Shown: positions 18,211-26,550 of the stretch, one piece after another
How positions within the stretch are numbered: position 1 is the first letter of the stretch
How the letters are laid out: each line of letters starts with the position of its first letter
Assembly: GCF_001281485.1 (NCBI RefSeq)
Contig: NZ_CP012669.1
Span: 1,984,001-2,048,000, forward strand
Source of the DNA: Altererythrobacter epoxidivorans
GTDB lineage: Bacteria; Pseudomonadota; Alphaproteobacteria; Sphingomonadales; Sphingomonadaceae
Reading direction: 5' to 3'
DNA: 64,000 nt
Position numbers and translations under genes: made by a program
Notes under the pieces: model-generated
Database searches by the model: none
Told to the model about the DNA's origin: nothing
Seen by the model: the letters and a program-made list of their open reading frames with translations, nothing else

Positions 18211-18227
18211 CGAGAATCATTCGCAAG
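18211..18227 (+). promoter_or_regulatory. Fur-like operator 2
   Basis: CGAGAATCATTCGCAAG resembles a TTGCGAATCATTCGCAA-type Fur box with one mismatched half. It ends 10 bases before the receptor ATG, so a bound repressor would block the promoter and the ribosome-binding region. Confidence 0.45.
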
Positions 18228-18237
18228 AAAGTTTTAC

Positions 18238-20322
18238 ATGAAATTCCTTTCCTCCCGCTCGACCTTCCTGACTTCGGCAGCGCTCACCGTGTTCGCGCAT
18301 TCGCCGGCTCTCGCCACCGTCGCAGTTGCCCCGGAAGATCGCGATTACCTGCCGACAACGATCGTCGTGACAGGTGAAATCGAAGGCTATGTCGAGGATG
18401 ACGGTTCCACCGGGACGAAGACGCCGACGCCGCTGATCGAAGTACCGCAGACGATCACCTTCATCACCGATGACCAGCTGGACGACCAGGCGATTACGCA
18501 GCTCGCCGATGCCCTGCGCTATGTCCCGGGTATCTCGCTCGATACGGGCGAAGGGCACCGCGACCAAGTCTATATTCGCGGCCAGGCCAGCACTGCCGAC
18601 TTCTATCTCGACGGCCTGCGTGACGATGCGCAGTATTATCGCCCGCTCTACAACGTCGAGCGCATCGAAATCCTGAAAGGCGCAAATGCGCTGATTTTCG
18701 GCCGTGGCGGTGGCGGCGGCGTCATCAACCGAGTCAGCAAGAAGGCGGAATTCGATAATGCCGACGTCGGTCTCGGCGCATCGGTCGATAGCTTCGGCGC
18801 CTTCGATCTTTCGATCGACGCGAACACCCCGCTCAACGACAATATCGCGGGCCGTATCAACGTCGCTTACGAGGAATTCGACAATGCGCGCGATTTCTAT
18901 GACGGTCGCTTTTTCGGTATTTCACCGACCCTGACATTCCGCCTTGGCGATCGGACCCAGCTGACCGCCCATTACACCTATGACAACGATCGCCGCGTCA
19001 CCGATCGCGGCATTCCCTCGCTCGACCAGGCACCTCTGGCAGGGTACGACAAAACCTTCTTCGGCAGCGCCGACTTCAACCTCGCTACTAATGTCGCCCA
19101 CATCGCCAAGCTTCGGCTCGATCACGAATTCACCGACGAACTGACGCTCAATGTCTCCGGCCAATATGCCGACTACGACAAGTACTACGGCAATGTCGTT
19201 CCGACCGGTACCGACGGGACCAATGTCACTCTGGGCGGCTACACCAGCAATACCGACCGCCAGAACTGGATCGGCCAGGCCAATCTGGTGTGGGATACGC
19301 AATTTGGCGGCGTGGGAAGTACGACGCTGGCAGGCGTGGAGGTTTCGACACAGGATACCGTGGCCTCGCGCAACGGCATCGAGTTCGACGGTAGCTCGAC
19401 GGTGACCCTCCAGCGCGTTCTCGACGTACCGAACGTGTCGGTCGGAGCGTTGACCCGCGCTTCCAACTCCACGCTCGACACGTTCTCGGCCTATGTCCAG
19501 GAACAGCTCGATTTCGGCCTCGTCGAACTCATCGGCGGCATCCGCTACGACCGGTTCGACCTGACAGACCTTCTCAGCGCGACCAGGAACAACAGGGTCG
19601 ACGAGAAGTGGAGCCCGCGTTTCGGGGCAGTTCTGAAACCGGCGCAGAACCTGTCGATCTACGCCAGCTACTCGACCAGTTTCCTGCCGCAGTCGGGCGA
19701 CCAGTTTTCGAGCCTGAGTGATCTCGATGCAACGCTCGAGCCCGAAAAGTTCGAGAACATCGAGGCTGGCATCAAGTGGGCGCCGCGTCCCCAATTGTTT
19801 GCAACCGCTGCAGTCTTCCAGCTCGAACGCTCGAACACCACCGCAGAAGATCCGCTCAACCCCGGCTTCATCGTCCTTACAGGCAAGAGCCGCGTTCGCG
19901 GTTTCGAAGCAAGCATCGCCGGCGAAATCCTGCCCAGCTGGCAGGCGAACCTCGGCTACACCTATCTCGACGGTGAAATCATCAGCGATACAGAGAGTGC
20001 AGTGGCGGGAACCCGCCTGCACCAGTTGCCCAAGCACCAGATCGCCCTTTGGAACAGGGTCGACCTGACCGAAAGCTTTGGCATCGGCTTGGGCGCAATT
20101 TACCAGGACGAACAGTTCGCCAGCATTTCAGGAGACGTCGTCCTGCCGGACTATGTGCGCTTCGACCTCGCTGGCTATTGGGATGTAAACGACCGCATTT
20201 CGATGCAGGTAAACATCGAGAACCTGCTCGACGAAAATTACTATCCCAGCGCGCACGGCAACAACAACATCCAGCCCGGCAACCCGCTGAGCGCGACCGT
20301 CGGCGTGAAACTCAAACTCTAA
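18238..20322 (+). CDS. TonB-dependent siderophore receptor
   Basis: A 694-residue outer-membrane receptor for ferric siderophores, driven by TonB. A signal peptide covers about residues 1-22. The plug domain (IVVTGEIEGY to VINRVSKKA, about residues 40-165) has the marks of the siderophore-receptor group: EVPQTITFITDDQ, RGQASTADFYLDGLRDD and RIEILKGANALIFGRG. The 22-strand barrel ends in GVKLKL. The start is ATG 18238. The two Fur-like sites upstream point to iron repression. No siderophore synthesis genes or ABC importer are nearby. Confidence 0.92.
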   Translation: MKFLSSRSTFLTSAALTVFAHSPALATVAVAPEDRDYLPTTIVVTGEIEGYVEDDGSTGTKTPTPLIEVPQTITFITDDQLDDQAITQLADALRYVPGISLDTGEGHRDQVYIRGQASTADFYLDGLRDDAQYYRPLYNVERIEILKGANALIFGRGGGGGVINRVSKKAEFDNADVGLGASVDSFGAFDLSIDANTPLNDNIAGRINVAYEEFDNARDFYDGRFFGISPTLTFRLGDRTQLTAHYTYDNDRRVTDRGIPSLDQAPLAGYDKTFFGSADFNLATNVAHIAKLRLDHEFTDELTLNVSGQYADYDKYYGNVVPTGTDGTNVTLGGYTSNTDRQNWIGQANLVWDTQFGGVGSTTLAGVEVSTQDTVASRNGIEFDGSSTVTLQRVLDVPNVSVGALTRASNSTLDTFSAYVQEQLDFGLVELIGGIRYDRFDLTDLLSATRNNRVDEKWSPRFGAVLKPAQNLSIYASYSTSFLPQSGDQFSSLSDLDATLEPEKFENIEAGIKWAPRPQLFATAAVFQLERSNTTAEDPLNPGFIVLTGKSRVRGFEASIAGEILPSWQANLGYTYLDGEIISDTESAVAGTRLHQLPKHQIALWNRVDLTESFGIGLGAIYQDEQFASISGDVVLPDYVRFDLAGYWDVNDRISMQVNIENLLDENYYPSAHGNNNIQPGNPLSATVGVKLKL

Positions 20323-20327
20323 ATCGT

Positions 20328-20900
20328 TCAGTTACCTTCCGAAGTGCCCGCTTCCTCGTTTCGGGGGAGCGGGCGCATCGCCGGCACAGCCTTGGCAGCG
20401 TCTTCGGCGCTGATGCCCGGGGCAGGCGCGGCACTGATCGTCTCCCTGCGGCGCGAAACCCGCCCTGCCCGCTCGATTGCGCGCACCAGCCGGGGATAAA
20501 CACCGCAGCGGCAAAGGTTCGGAACGGCAGCCTTTATGTCGGCTTCGGTTGGCGAGGGATTGTTTTGTAGCAAGGCCGCCGCGGCCATGACGATCCCGGG
20601 GGTGCAGAAACCGCACTGCACCGCCTGCTCGGCAACCATGGCCTGCTGCACGGGGTGCGAGCGGTCATCCGACAGCCCCTCGATCGTGGTGATGAAGCGC
20701 CCCTCAGCCTCGGCGATGGTTATCAGGCACGATCGCAAGGCAGCGCCATCGACGATCACGGTGCAGGCACCGCAATCACCGTTGCCGCAACCGTATTTGG
20801 TGCCGGTCAGGTTGGCTGCGTCACGCAGCGCAAACAGCAGCGGCGTGTCGGGATCCATGTCGAACTGGACCGGACGCTCGTTGATGGTCATGCGCGACAT
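20328..20900 (-). CDS. Orphan 2Fe-2S subunit of a molybdenum hydroxylase (IorA-like)
   Basis: A 190-residue protein matching the small subunit of isoquinoline 1-oxidoreductase-type enzymes. The first cluster is plant-type (YGCGNGDCGAC, Cys 38, 43, 46, then Cys58). The second uses CGFCTPG and CRCG. It should pass electrons from a molybdopterin subunit, yet no large subunit is adjacent. The last about 40 residues are an extra Ala/Pro-rich tail. It follows the class II aldolase gene on the same strand (38-base gap) and may be co-transcribed; the partner must lie elsewhere. Confidence 0.85.
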   Translation of the reverse strand: MSRMTINERPVQFDMDPDTPLLFALRDAANLTGTKYGCGNGDCGACTVIVDGAALRSCLITIAEAEGRFITTIEGLSDDRSHPVQQAMVAEQAVQCGFCTPGIVMAAAALLQNNPSPTEADIKAAVPNLCRCGVYPRLVRAIERAGRVSRRRETISAAPAPGISAEDAAKAVPAMRPLPRNEEAGTSEGN

Positions 20901-20938
20901 GGGCGCACGGTTCTCCTGTCAGTGCGATCGGCGCGTGT

Positions 20939-21703
20939 TTAGTCGCGCCAGCTCGTATCGATACGGTCGATCCGGCGCTTCCACGCTTCGAAATCGAACA
21001 CGCCTGCTCCGCCCTGGTCGCCCACGATATGCAGGTCGCGCTGGTGGACATCGACGACTTCCTGCGGAACCGTGATCGGATCGCCCATGCCCAGCGTTGC
21101 GACCTGGATTTCACAGGCGCGCTGGAGCGACCACATCTTCACGAACATGCCCTGGATCGACCTGTCCATGACAACCGGGCCATGATTGCGGAGCATTAGG
21201 ATCGAATTTTTGCCGAGATTTTCGACCAGCCGCTGGCCTTCTTCCTCGCGCACCGTGACGCCTTCGAAATCGTGATAGCCGATCTGGTTCTGGAAGTTGC
21301 AGGCATAGAAATTGGTCGGCAACAGGCCACCCTTGTGGCTGCACACCGCCATGGTCGCCGTGGTGTGAACATGGCAGATCGCTGCCGCACGGTCGCCGAG
21401 GTGCTTGTGAAAATAGCCGTGCTGGGTGAAGCCGGCCTTGTTGACCATGTACTGCGACGGCCCGACGTTGTTGCCCTCGACATCGATCTTGACGAGGTTC
21501 GAAGCGGTCACTTCGTCGTATAGCAGGCCGAACGGATTGATGAGGAAGGTATCTTCCTCTCCCGGCACCTTTACCGAGATGTGATTGTAAATCGATTCAC
21601 CCCAACCGAGGTGGTCGAAAATACGGTAACATGCCGCAAGGTCGAGACGTGCCTGCCATTCTTCGGGGCTGCAATCGACATTCTGTTTCAGCTGGGTCGC
21701 CAC
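20939..21703 (-). CDS. Class II aldolase/adducin family protein
   Basis: A 254-residue zinc-dependent enzyme of the fuculose-aldolase/ribulose-epimerase fold. The metal motif is in CHVHTTATM, and MLRNHGPVV carries the conserved NHG. N-terminal LDLAACYRIFDHLGWGESIYNHISVK is typical of uncharacterised 'class II aldolase' proteins in proteobacteria; I break the motif at YNHIS. The start is a GTG at 21703 with GAGAGGAG seven bases upstream; a longer frame to 21754 has no such signal. It is divergent from the MATE gene. Confidence 0.82.
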   Translation of the reverse strand: MATQLKQNVDCSPEEWQARLDLAACYRIFDHLGWGESIYNHISVKVPGEEDTFLINPFGLLYDEVTASNLVKIDVEGNNVGPSQYMVNKAGFTQHGYFHKHLGDRAAAICHVHTTATMAVCSHKGGLLPTNFYACNFQNQIGYHDFEGVTVREEEGQRLVENLGKNSILMLRNHGPVVMDRSIQGMFVKMWSLQRACEIQVATLGMGDPITVPQEVVDVHQRDLHIVGDQGGAGVFDFEAWKRRIDRIDTSWRD

Positions 21704-21871
21704 GGGCGCTCTCCTCTCAGGTCGCTTGATTTGACCGCCCTTATCGCATGACACCTAGGGGGTGCACAAGGTGACACAACGCGACCGGGAGGCGACCCGC
21801 CGGTCAATCGCGGCGCCACCGTCAGAAGATTTCACTTTTTCCACCTCGCCATCGCGGCTAGGCGCGCAGCG

Positions 21872-23227
21872 ATGAGCGAGAACGCCAAACTGATACGCGG
21901 ACCGATCCGCGGGCATCTCGTATCGCAAACCCTGCCCATGATCATCGGCGTCGCAGCGATCATGTCGATCGGCCTCGTCGACGCCTATTTCATCGGACAG
22001 TTGGGGAAGGATGCGCTCGCAGCCATATCCTTCATCTTCCCGGTGTCGGTTGCGATCACCAGCCTTGGCGTCGGCATCATGGTCGGCATCAATTCGGTCG
22101 TCGCCCGCGCCTTGGGCGAAGGGGACGACGAGAAGGCGGCGCGCAGGGCCAATTTCGGGATCCTGGTCGCGATTGCGACGGGCCTGGTCATCGGCGCGCT
22201 GCTGTACCTCCTCCTCGATCCGCTGTTCCGGCTTATGCAGGCGCCAGACGATCTGATGCCGCTGATCGAGACATACATGCGGCCATACGCGCTCGGTTTC
22301 CCGCTGATGCTGACGATCATGGGAATGAACGGTGTGCTTCGCGGCCAGGGCGAAGCGCGGCGGACATCGATCGTCTCGATCTCATACGCCGCAGCCAACT
22401 GGGTGCTCGACCCGCTGCTGATCACCGGCGCTTTCGGTTACGAGGGCCTGGGCATGGTTGGTGCAGCCTATGCCACGATCATCGGCTGGGCGATCGGCGT
22501 TGCGGTCGCGATCCGCCTGCTGAAACACACCGTCATCAGCATCGACCTGGCGCTTGTGCGCAACTGCCACGTCAAGGACCCGCTGCTCGCCATCCTGCGG
22601 GTCGCCGGACCCGCCGCCTTTTCCAACGCGATCAACCCCATCGGCCTCTCGGTCCTGACCGCGCTCATCGCATCGCAAGGTGCCGATGCCGTCGCCGGGT
22701 TCGGGGCTGCCGGACGCTTGCAAAGCTTCGCCGTCGTTCCATTGCTGGGCCTATCCGGAGCGATCGGCGCGATCGTCGGCCAGAACTGGGGTGCCGGACG
22801 CCCCGACCGGTCGAGACTTGCGATGCTGGAAGCAGGGCTGTTCTGCATCGGATGGGGGCTTGCCATCGCAGTCCTGCTTTATTTCCAGGGTGACTGGTTC
22901 GCCGGTTTCTTCAGCGAGGACCCGCAGGTCCAGCGCTATTTCACCGACTATCTGCGCATTGCCGCTTGGGGCTATGCCGGGTTCGGCTTGCTGATCGTCG
23001 GCAATGGCGCACTCAATGCCATCGACCGCGCGAGCTTCGCCCTCGGTCAGTCTGCCGCCCGTGTCTTCCTCGTCATGCTGCCAATTGCCTGGTTCCTGCG
23101 ACCGGACTGGGGCGCGAGTGCCATCTTCGCTGCCGAGCTCGCCGCCAACCTGGCAGGCGGTCTCGTCTCAGCCTTTCTCGTCTGGCGATTGCTGCGGAAA
23201 AGGCCCGAGCCAACGCCTCCGGCGTAA
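21872..23227 (+). CDS. MATE-family efflux transporter
   Basis: A 451-residue, 12-helix inner-membrane exporter of the MatE (NorM/DinF) family, using Na+ or H+ gradients to expel cationic drugs or metabolites. Two homologous halves are visible; the first begins QTLPMIIGVAAIMSIGLVD and the second AGPAAFSNAINPIGLS. The conserved GMNGVLRGQGEARR lies in the first half. The start is ATG 21872, without a clear ribosome-binding site. Divergent from the aldolase gene across 168 bp. Confidence 0.9.
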   Translation: MSENAKLIRGPIRGHLVSQTLPMIIGVAAIMSIGLVDAYFIGQLGKDALAAISFIFPVSVAITSLGVGIMVGINSVVARALGEGDDEKAARRANFGILVAIATGLVIGALLYLLLDPLFRLMQAPDDLMPLIETYMRPYALGFPLMLTIMGMNGVLRGQGEARRTSIVSISYAAANWVLDPLLITGAFGYEGLGMVGAAYATIIGWAIGVAVAIRLLKHTVISIDLALVRNCHVKDPLLAILRVAGPAAFSNAINPIGLSVLTALIASQGADAVAGFGAAGRLQSFAVVPLLGLSGAIGAIVGQNWGAGRPDRSRLAMLEAGLFCIGWGLAIAVLLYFQGDWFAGFFSEDPQVQRYFTDYLRIAAWGYAGFGLLIVGNGALNAIDRASFALGQSAARVFLVMLPIAWFLRPDWGASAIFAAELAANLAGGLVSAFLVWRLLRKRPEPTPPA

Positions 23228-23260
23228 ATCGCCAATCCTGCAGCGAGTGCTGACCATTCG

Positions 23261-23268
23261 TTAACCAT
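23261..23268 (+). promoter_or_regulatory. CtrA half-site upstream of cheA
   Basis: TTAACCAT is the 8-base CtrA motif known from Caulobacter. It lies 44 bases before the cheA ATG. CtrA controls motility and chemotaxis in many alphaproteobacteria, so it may drive this operon. A single 8-mer can occur by chance. Confidence 0.4.
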
Positions 23269-23311
23269 CTTGCTTCAAAAGGGCTCTCCTAACCATGGGG
23301 GCCTTTGATCG

Positions 23312-25675
23312 ATGGATGACCTGCTGACGGATTTCGTCGCAGAAACACGCGAGATGCTCGAAGCGAGCGAGGGTGAGATTATCGCCTGGGAGGCGAATCC
23401 TGCCGACCGCGCACGCCTCGATGCCATCTTCCGCTTCGTGCACACCGTGAAGGGCAATTGCGGCTTCTTCGATTTCCCGCGCCTCGAGGCGCTCAGCCAC
23501 GCTGCCGAAGACGCGCTGTCCGACGTACGCGCGGATCGCCGCGTGCCCGACAGCCAGCTTGTCAGTGCAGTGCTCGCGATCATCGACCGTATCGCAGCCA
23601 TGGTGGATGCCATCGAAGCCGGTGAAGACTTTCCCGAAGGCGGCGACGACCGCCTGATCGAGGCACTGGCCGAAGGTGCCGATGAAATCGCCCTCGTCGC
23701 TCACGAGACAGAAGACGGCAGCAGTGCCGATGAAGGCGGCGCACGCCAGCGTTCGGCAGGAGCCCAGCGCACGATTCGCCTGCCGGTGGAATTGCTCGAC
23801 CGCGTGATGAGCGGTGTTTCCGACATGGTTCTAGCCCGCAACGACCTCGGCCATCGGCTGAGCCAGGCAGGTGCCCAGCCGAGCATCGACGGTCCGTTCG
23901 AGCGTCTGAGCTCAATCCTGACCGACGTGCGCGACGCGGTCACGCGGATGCGCATGCAGCGCATCGAACACCTTTACGGCGCCCTGCCCAGGCTGGTGCG
24001 CGACCTTTCGGCAGAACTCGGCAAGCAGGTCCTGATCGATCTCGAAGGCGGCGATGTCGAAATGGACCGCGAAATGATCGAGATGATCCGCGATCCGATG
24101 ACGCACATCATCCGCAATGCGATCGACCACGGGATCGAGCGCCCGGCAGACCGCCTCAGGTCCGGCAAGCGCGAGATGGGTATTCTGTCGATCGCTGCGC
24201 GCCAGTCCGGCAACCGCATCACGATCATGGTCAGCGACGACGGCCGCGGCCTCGATACCGACAAGATCGCGGCCAAGGCGATTTCGAGCGGGCTGATGCA
24301 CGAATCCGATCGTGACAATCTGGACCGCGAGCAGATCCTGCAATTCGTGTTCGAACCCGGCTTCTCGACGGCAGAGTCGGTGAGCGCGGTTTCCGGTCGC
24401 GGCGTCGGCCTCGACGTGGTGCGCGACAATCTGGAACGTGTCGGCGGCAAGATCGAGGTGGATTCGCGCCCCGGCGAAGGAACGATGTTCCTCCTGCAGC
24501 TGCCCCTGACGCTCAGCATCATTTCGGGCCTCACGGTGGAGACCGCAGGCCAGCGCTATGCGATCCCGCAATCCTATGTCGAGGAAATCGTCCGCGCCGG
24601 ATCGACCAGCGTCGATTACGCGCAGATCGGCGACACCAGCCTCATCACTTTCCGCAACCAGCGCATTCCGTGCATCTCGCTGGCCGACGAACTCGGCCTC
24701 GAGCACGAGATGGCTCAAGCGAACCGATCGCTCGTGATGCTCCGCCTCAACACGGGCGACTTGTTCGCGCTCGCCGTGGACCGGATCAAGAGCATCGGCG
24801 ACATCGTGGTCAAACCCCTGCCGCCGGCGCTGACGGGTGTCGGCGTCTATGGCGGCACGACACTGCTCGACGACGGGACGCCGATCCTGTTGCTCGACAT
24901 TCCGCAGATGGCGATGGCGCGCAATCTCGCCTCGCCCACCCGGAAGCGCGTCGCGATTGCCGATGACGCTGCCGAAAAGGCAGTGGCAGAAGCAGCGCGT
25001 GCGATGATGGTCATCGGGCACGACGGACGCCGACAGGCAGTCCGGCTCGAACTCGTCCAGCGCATCGACACGGTTTCGGCCGACGATATCGAACGCGGCG
25101 AAGATCGCGACCGTGCGGTTATCGACGGCACGCTGCTGCCTGTCTTCGGCCTGCCCCAAGGCGAGATCGAGGACGAGAAGGTACGCCTGCTGCGACTTTC
25201 GGACGGATCGTGCGAAGTGCTCTATGCCGTCGCCCAGATCGACGATACTGTGGCGCTCGAACACGAGCTGATCCCGAGCGAGGAGCCGCTGATCGAAGCC
25301 GTGACGCTTGTCGATGGCAAACAGGTCAAGCTGGTCGACGGGCACGCGCTGTTCGCCCGTTACGGCACGACGAAATCGTCACACAGCCTGCGCTGCCATG
25401 TGCCGCAAGGCGAATGGAGCGATACGATCCTTGCGCCGCTGCTGCGCCAGGCCGGCTATGAAGTCGTCCGCGGGGAAGCAGAAGATGCAGACATCGCCAT
25501 CGCTCTCGACGACCAGCCGGTCGCAGGGACTGCAAAGGCATCGAAAATCCTGCGCCTGCGCAGCCAGCCCGACCAAGAGGTCGGCGAAACCGAGCGCGAG
25601 GTTGCCGTTTATCGCTACGACCGCGAGGGCGTGCTTCGCGCCCTGAGCCGTCTTCGCAAGGGAGAGGCTGCATGA
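23312..25675 (+). CDS. cheA: Chemotaxis histidine kinase CheA with extra C-terminal domains
   Basis: Autophosphorylating kinase that passes phosphate to CheY and CheB. Its 787 residues hold: Hpt domain 1-100 (HTVKGNCGFF, phospho-His about 44); no clear CheY-binding P2; dimer domain 145-215; HATPase 215-400 (N box IIRNAIDHGIE, G1 VSDDGRGLD, G2 GRGVGLDVV); CheW-like domain about 400-530. A second, weaker CheW-like segment (about 565-670) and a receiver-like tail (690-787) follow. Usual CheA proteins are about 650-750 residues. Start ATG 23312. First gene of the chemotaxis operon; overlaps cheW by four bases. Confidence 0.93.
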   Translation: MDDLLTDFVAETREMLEASEGEIIAWEANPADRARLDAIFRFVHTVKGNCGFFDFPRLEALSHAAEDALSDVRADRRVPDSQLVSAVLAIIDRIAAMVDAIEAGEDFPEGGDDRLIEALAEGADEIALVAHETEDGSSADEGGARQRSAGAQRTIRLPVELLDRVMSGVSDMVLARNDLGHRLSQAGAQPSIDGPFERLSSILTDVRDAVTRMRMQRIEHLYGALPRLVRDLSAELGKQVLIDLEGGDVEMDREMIEMIRDPMTHIIRNAIDHGIERPADRLRSGKREMGILSIAARQSGNRITIMVSDDGRGLDTDKIAAKAISSGLMHESDRDNLDREQILQFVFEPGFSTAESVSAVSGRGVGLDVVRDNLERVGGKIEVDSRPGEGTMFLLQLPLTLSIISGLTVETAGQRYAIPQSYVEEIVRAGSTSVDYAQIGDTSLITFRNQRIPCISLADELGLEHEMAQANRSLVMLRLNTGDLFALAVDRIKSIGDIVVKPLPPALTGVGVYGGTTLLDDGTPILLLDIPQMAMARNLASPTRKRVAIADDAAEKAVAEAARAMMVIGHDGRRQAVRLELVQRIDTVSADDIERGEDRDRAVIDGTLLPVFGLPQGEIEDEKVRLLRLSDGSCEVLYAVAQIDDTVALEHELIPSEEPLIEAVTLVDGKQVKLVDGHALFARYGTTKSSHSLRCHVPQGEWSDTILAPLLRQAGYEVVRGEAEDADIAIALDDQPVAGTAKASKILRLRSQPDQEVGETEREVAVYRYDREGVLRALSRLRKGEAA

Positions 25676-26121
25676 GCCAGTTGCTATTGCTCGCCAAGGT
25701 CGCCGGTCGTCGCTGCGCCTTTCGCGCCGAAGACGTCCAGTCGGTTATCGAGACCACTACGATCACGCCGGTGCCGCTGGCACCTTCGCATGTCGCAGGT
25801 CTATCCGCATTGCGGAGCCAGGCGCTGACCGTGATCGATTGCCGCAAGGCGATCGGCTGCAAGGATGCGCAGGACGGGGTCGAACCCGACCTGCGGGCCG
25901 CCGTGGTTTCGGTCGACGGGCATTCCTATGCCTTGCTGGTCGACCAGGTCGAAGACGTCACCGAAGCTTCCAGCGAGCCGCAGGCAATTCCCGGCGGTTT
26001 CGGGAAAGCATGGTCGCGGGTCGCGCACGGAATGGTGGAAACCGGTTCGGGTCCGGTCCTGCTGCTCAAGACAAATACAATCGTGGAAGGTCCTTCGCAG
26101 TCGCGCGCGAAGGCGGCTTAA
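25672..26121 (+). CDS. cheW: Chemotaxis coupling protein CheW
   Basis: A 149-residue single CheW domain that links CheA to receptors at the inner membrane. The beta-barrel marks VAGRRCAFRAEDVQSVIE, SALRSQALTVIDCR and SVDGHSYALLVDQVEDV are clear. It starts with an ATG overlapping the cheA stop (ATGA), so translation is coupled. The last 12 residues are a short basic tail. Confidence 0.92.
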   Translation: MSQLLLLAKVAGRRCAFRAEDVQSVIETTTITPVPLAPSHVAGLSALRSQALTVIDCRKAIGCKDAQDGVEPDLRAAVVSVDGHSYALLVDQVEDVTEASSEPQAIPGGFGKAWSRVAHGMVETGSGPVLLLKTNTIVEGPSQSRAKAA

Positions 26122-26174
26122 TCGCTTGGTTACGCATCAGCGTTAAGTCTCATGCGTGAAAAACAGGGGTCAAT

Positions 26175-26540
26175 ATGAATACGTGCCTGATAGTTGATGA
26201 TTCGCGGGTAATCCGAAAGGTGTCGAGGCATATCCTCGAAACCCTCGGTTTCGCCGTCGCCGAAGCAGAGAACGGCCAGGACGGTCTCGACCGCTGTGAA
26301 GAGGCCATGCCCGATGTCGTCCTGCTGGACTGGAACATGCCGGTCATGACCGGGATCGAATTCATCACCCAGCTTCGCAAGCGTCCCGGTGGCGACAAGC
26401 CCAAGGTCGTGTTCTGCACCACCGAAAACGATGTCGCGCACATTCGCGAGGCCATCGATGCAGGTGCGGACGAATATGTCATGAAACCGTTCGACCACGA
26501 GACCCTGCAGATCAAGCTCCAGCTCGTCGGCTTCGCCTGA
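26175..26540 (+). CDS. cheY: CheY-type response regulator
   Basis: A 121-residue stand-alone receiver domain that carries the signal to the motility motor. The acidic pair is VDDS (residues 8-10), the phospho-acceptor Asp is in VVLLDWNMPVMTG (about residue 52), the conserved Thr is in FCTTEND and the Lys in VMKPFDH. The start is ATG 26175, after a 53-base gap from cheW, with AGGGG upstream. Position in the operon makes CheY the best name. Confidence 0.92.
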   Translation: MNTCLIVDDSRVIRKVSRHILETLGFAVAEAENGQDGLDRCEEAMPDVVLLDWNMPVMTGIEFITQLRKRPGGDKPKVVFCTTENDVAHIREAIDAGADEYVMKPFDHETLQIKLQLVGFA

Positions 26541-26550
26541 GGGCGGTCCG

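Noticed and set aside
18076..18237. Cobalamin riboswitch before the TonB-dependent receptor
   Set aside because: The gap is too short and has no B12-box-like sequence; Fur-like sites explain it better.
23912..25345. 477-codon minus-strand frame inside cheA
   Set aside because: A shadow frame caused by high GC at third positions; cheA on the plus strand has all kinase motifs.
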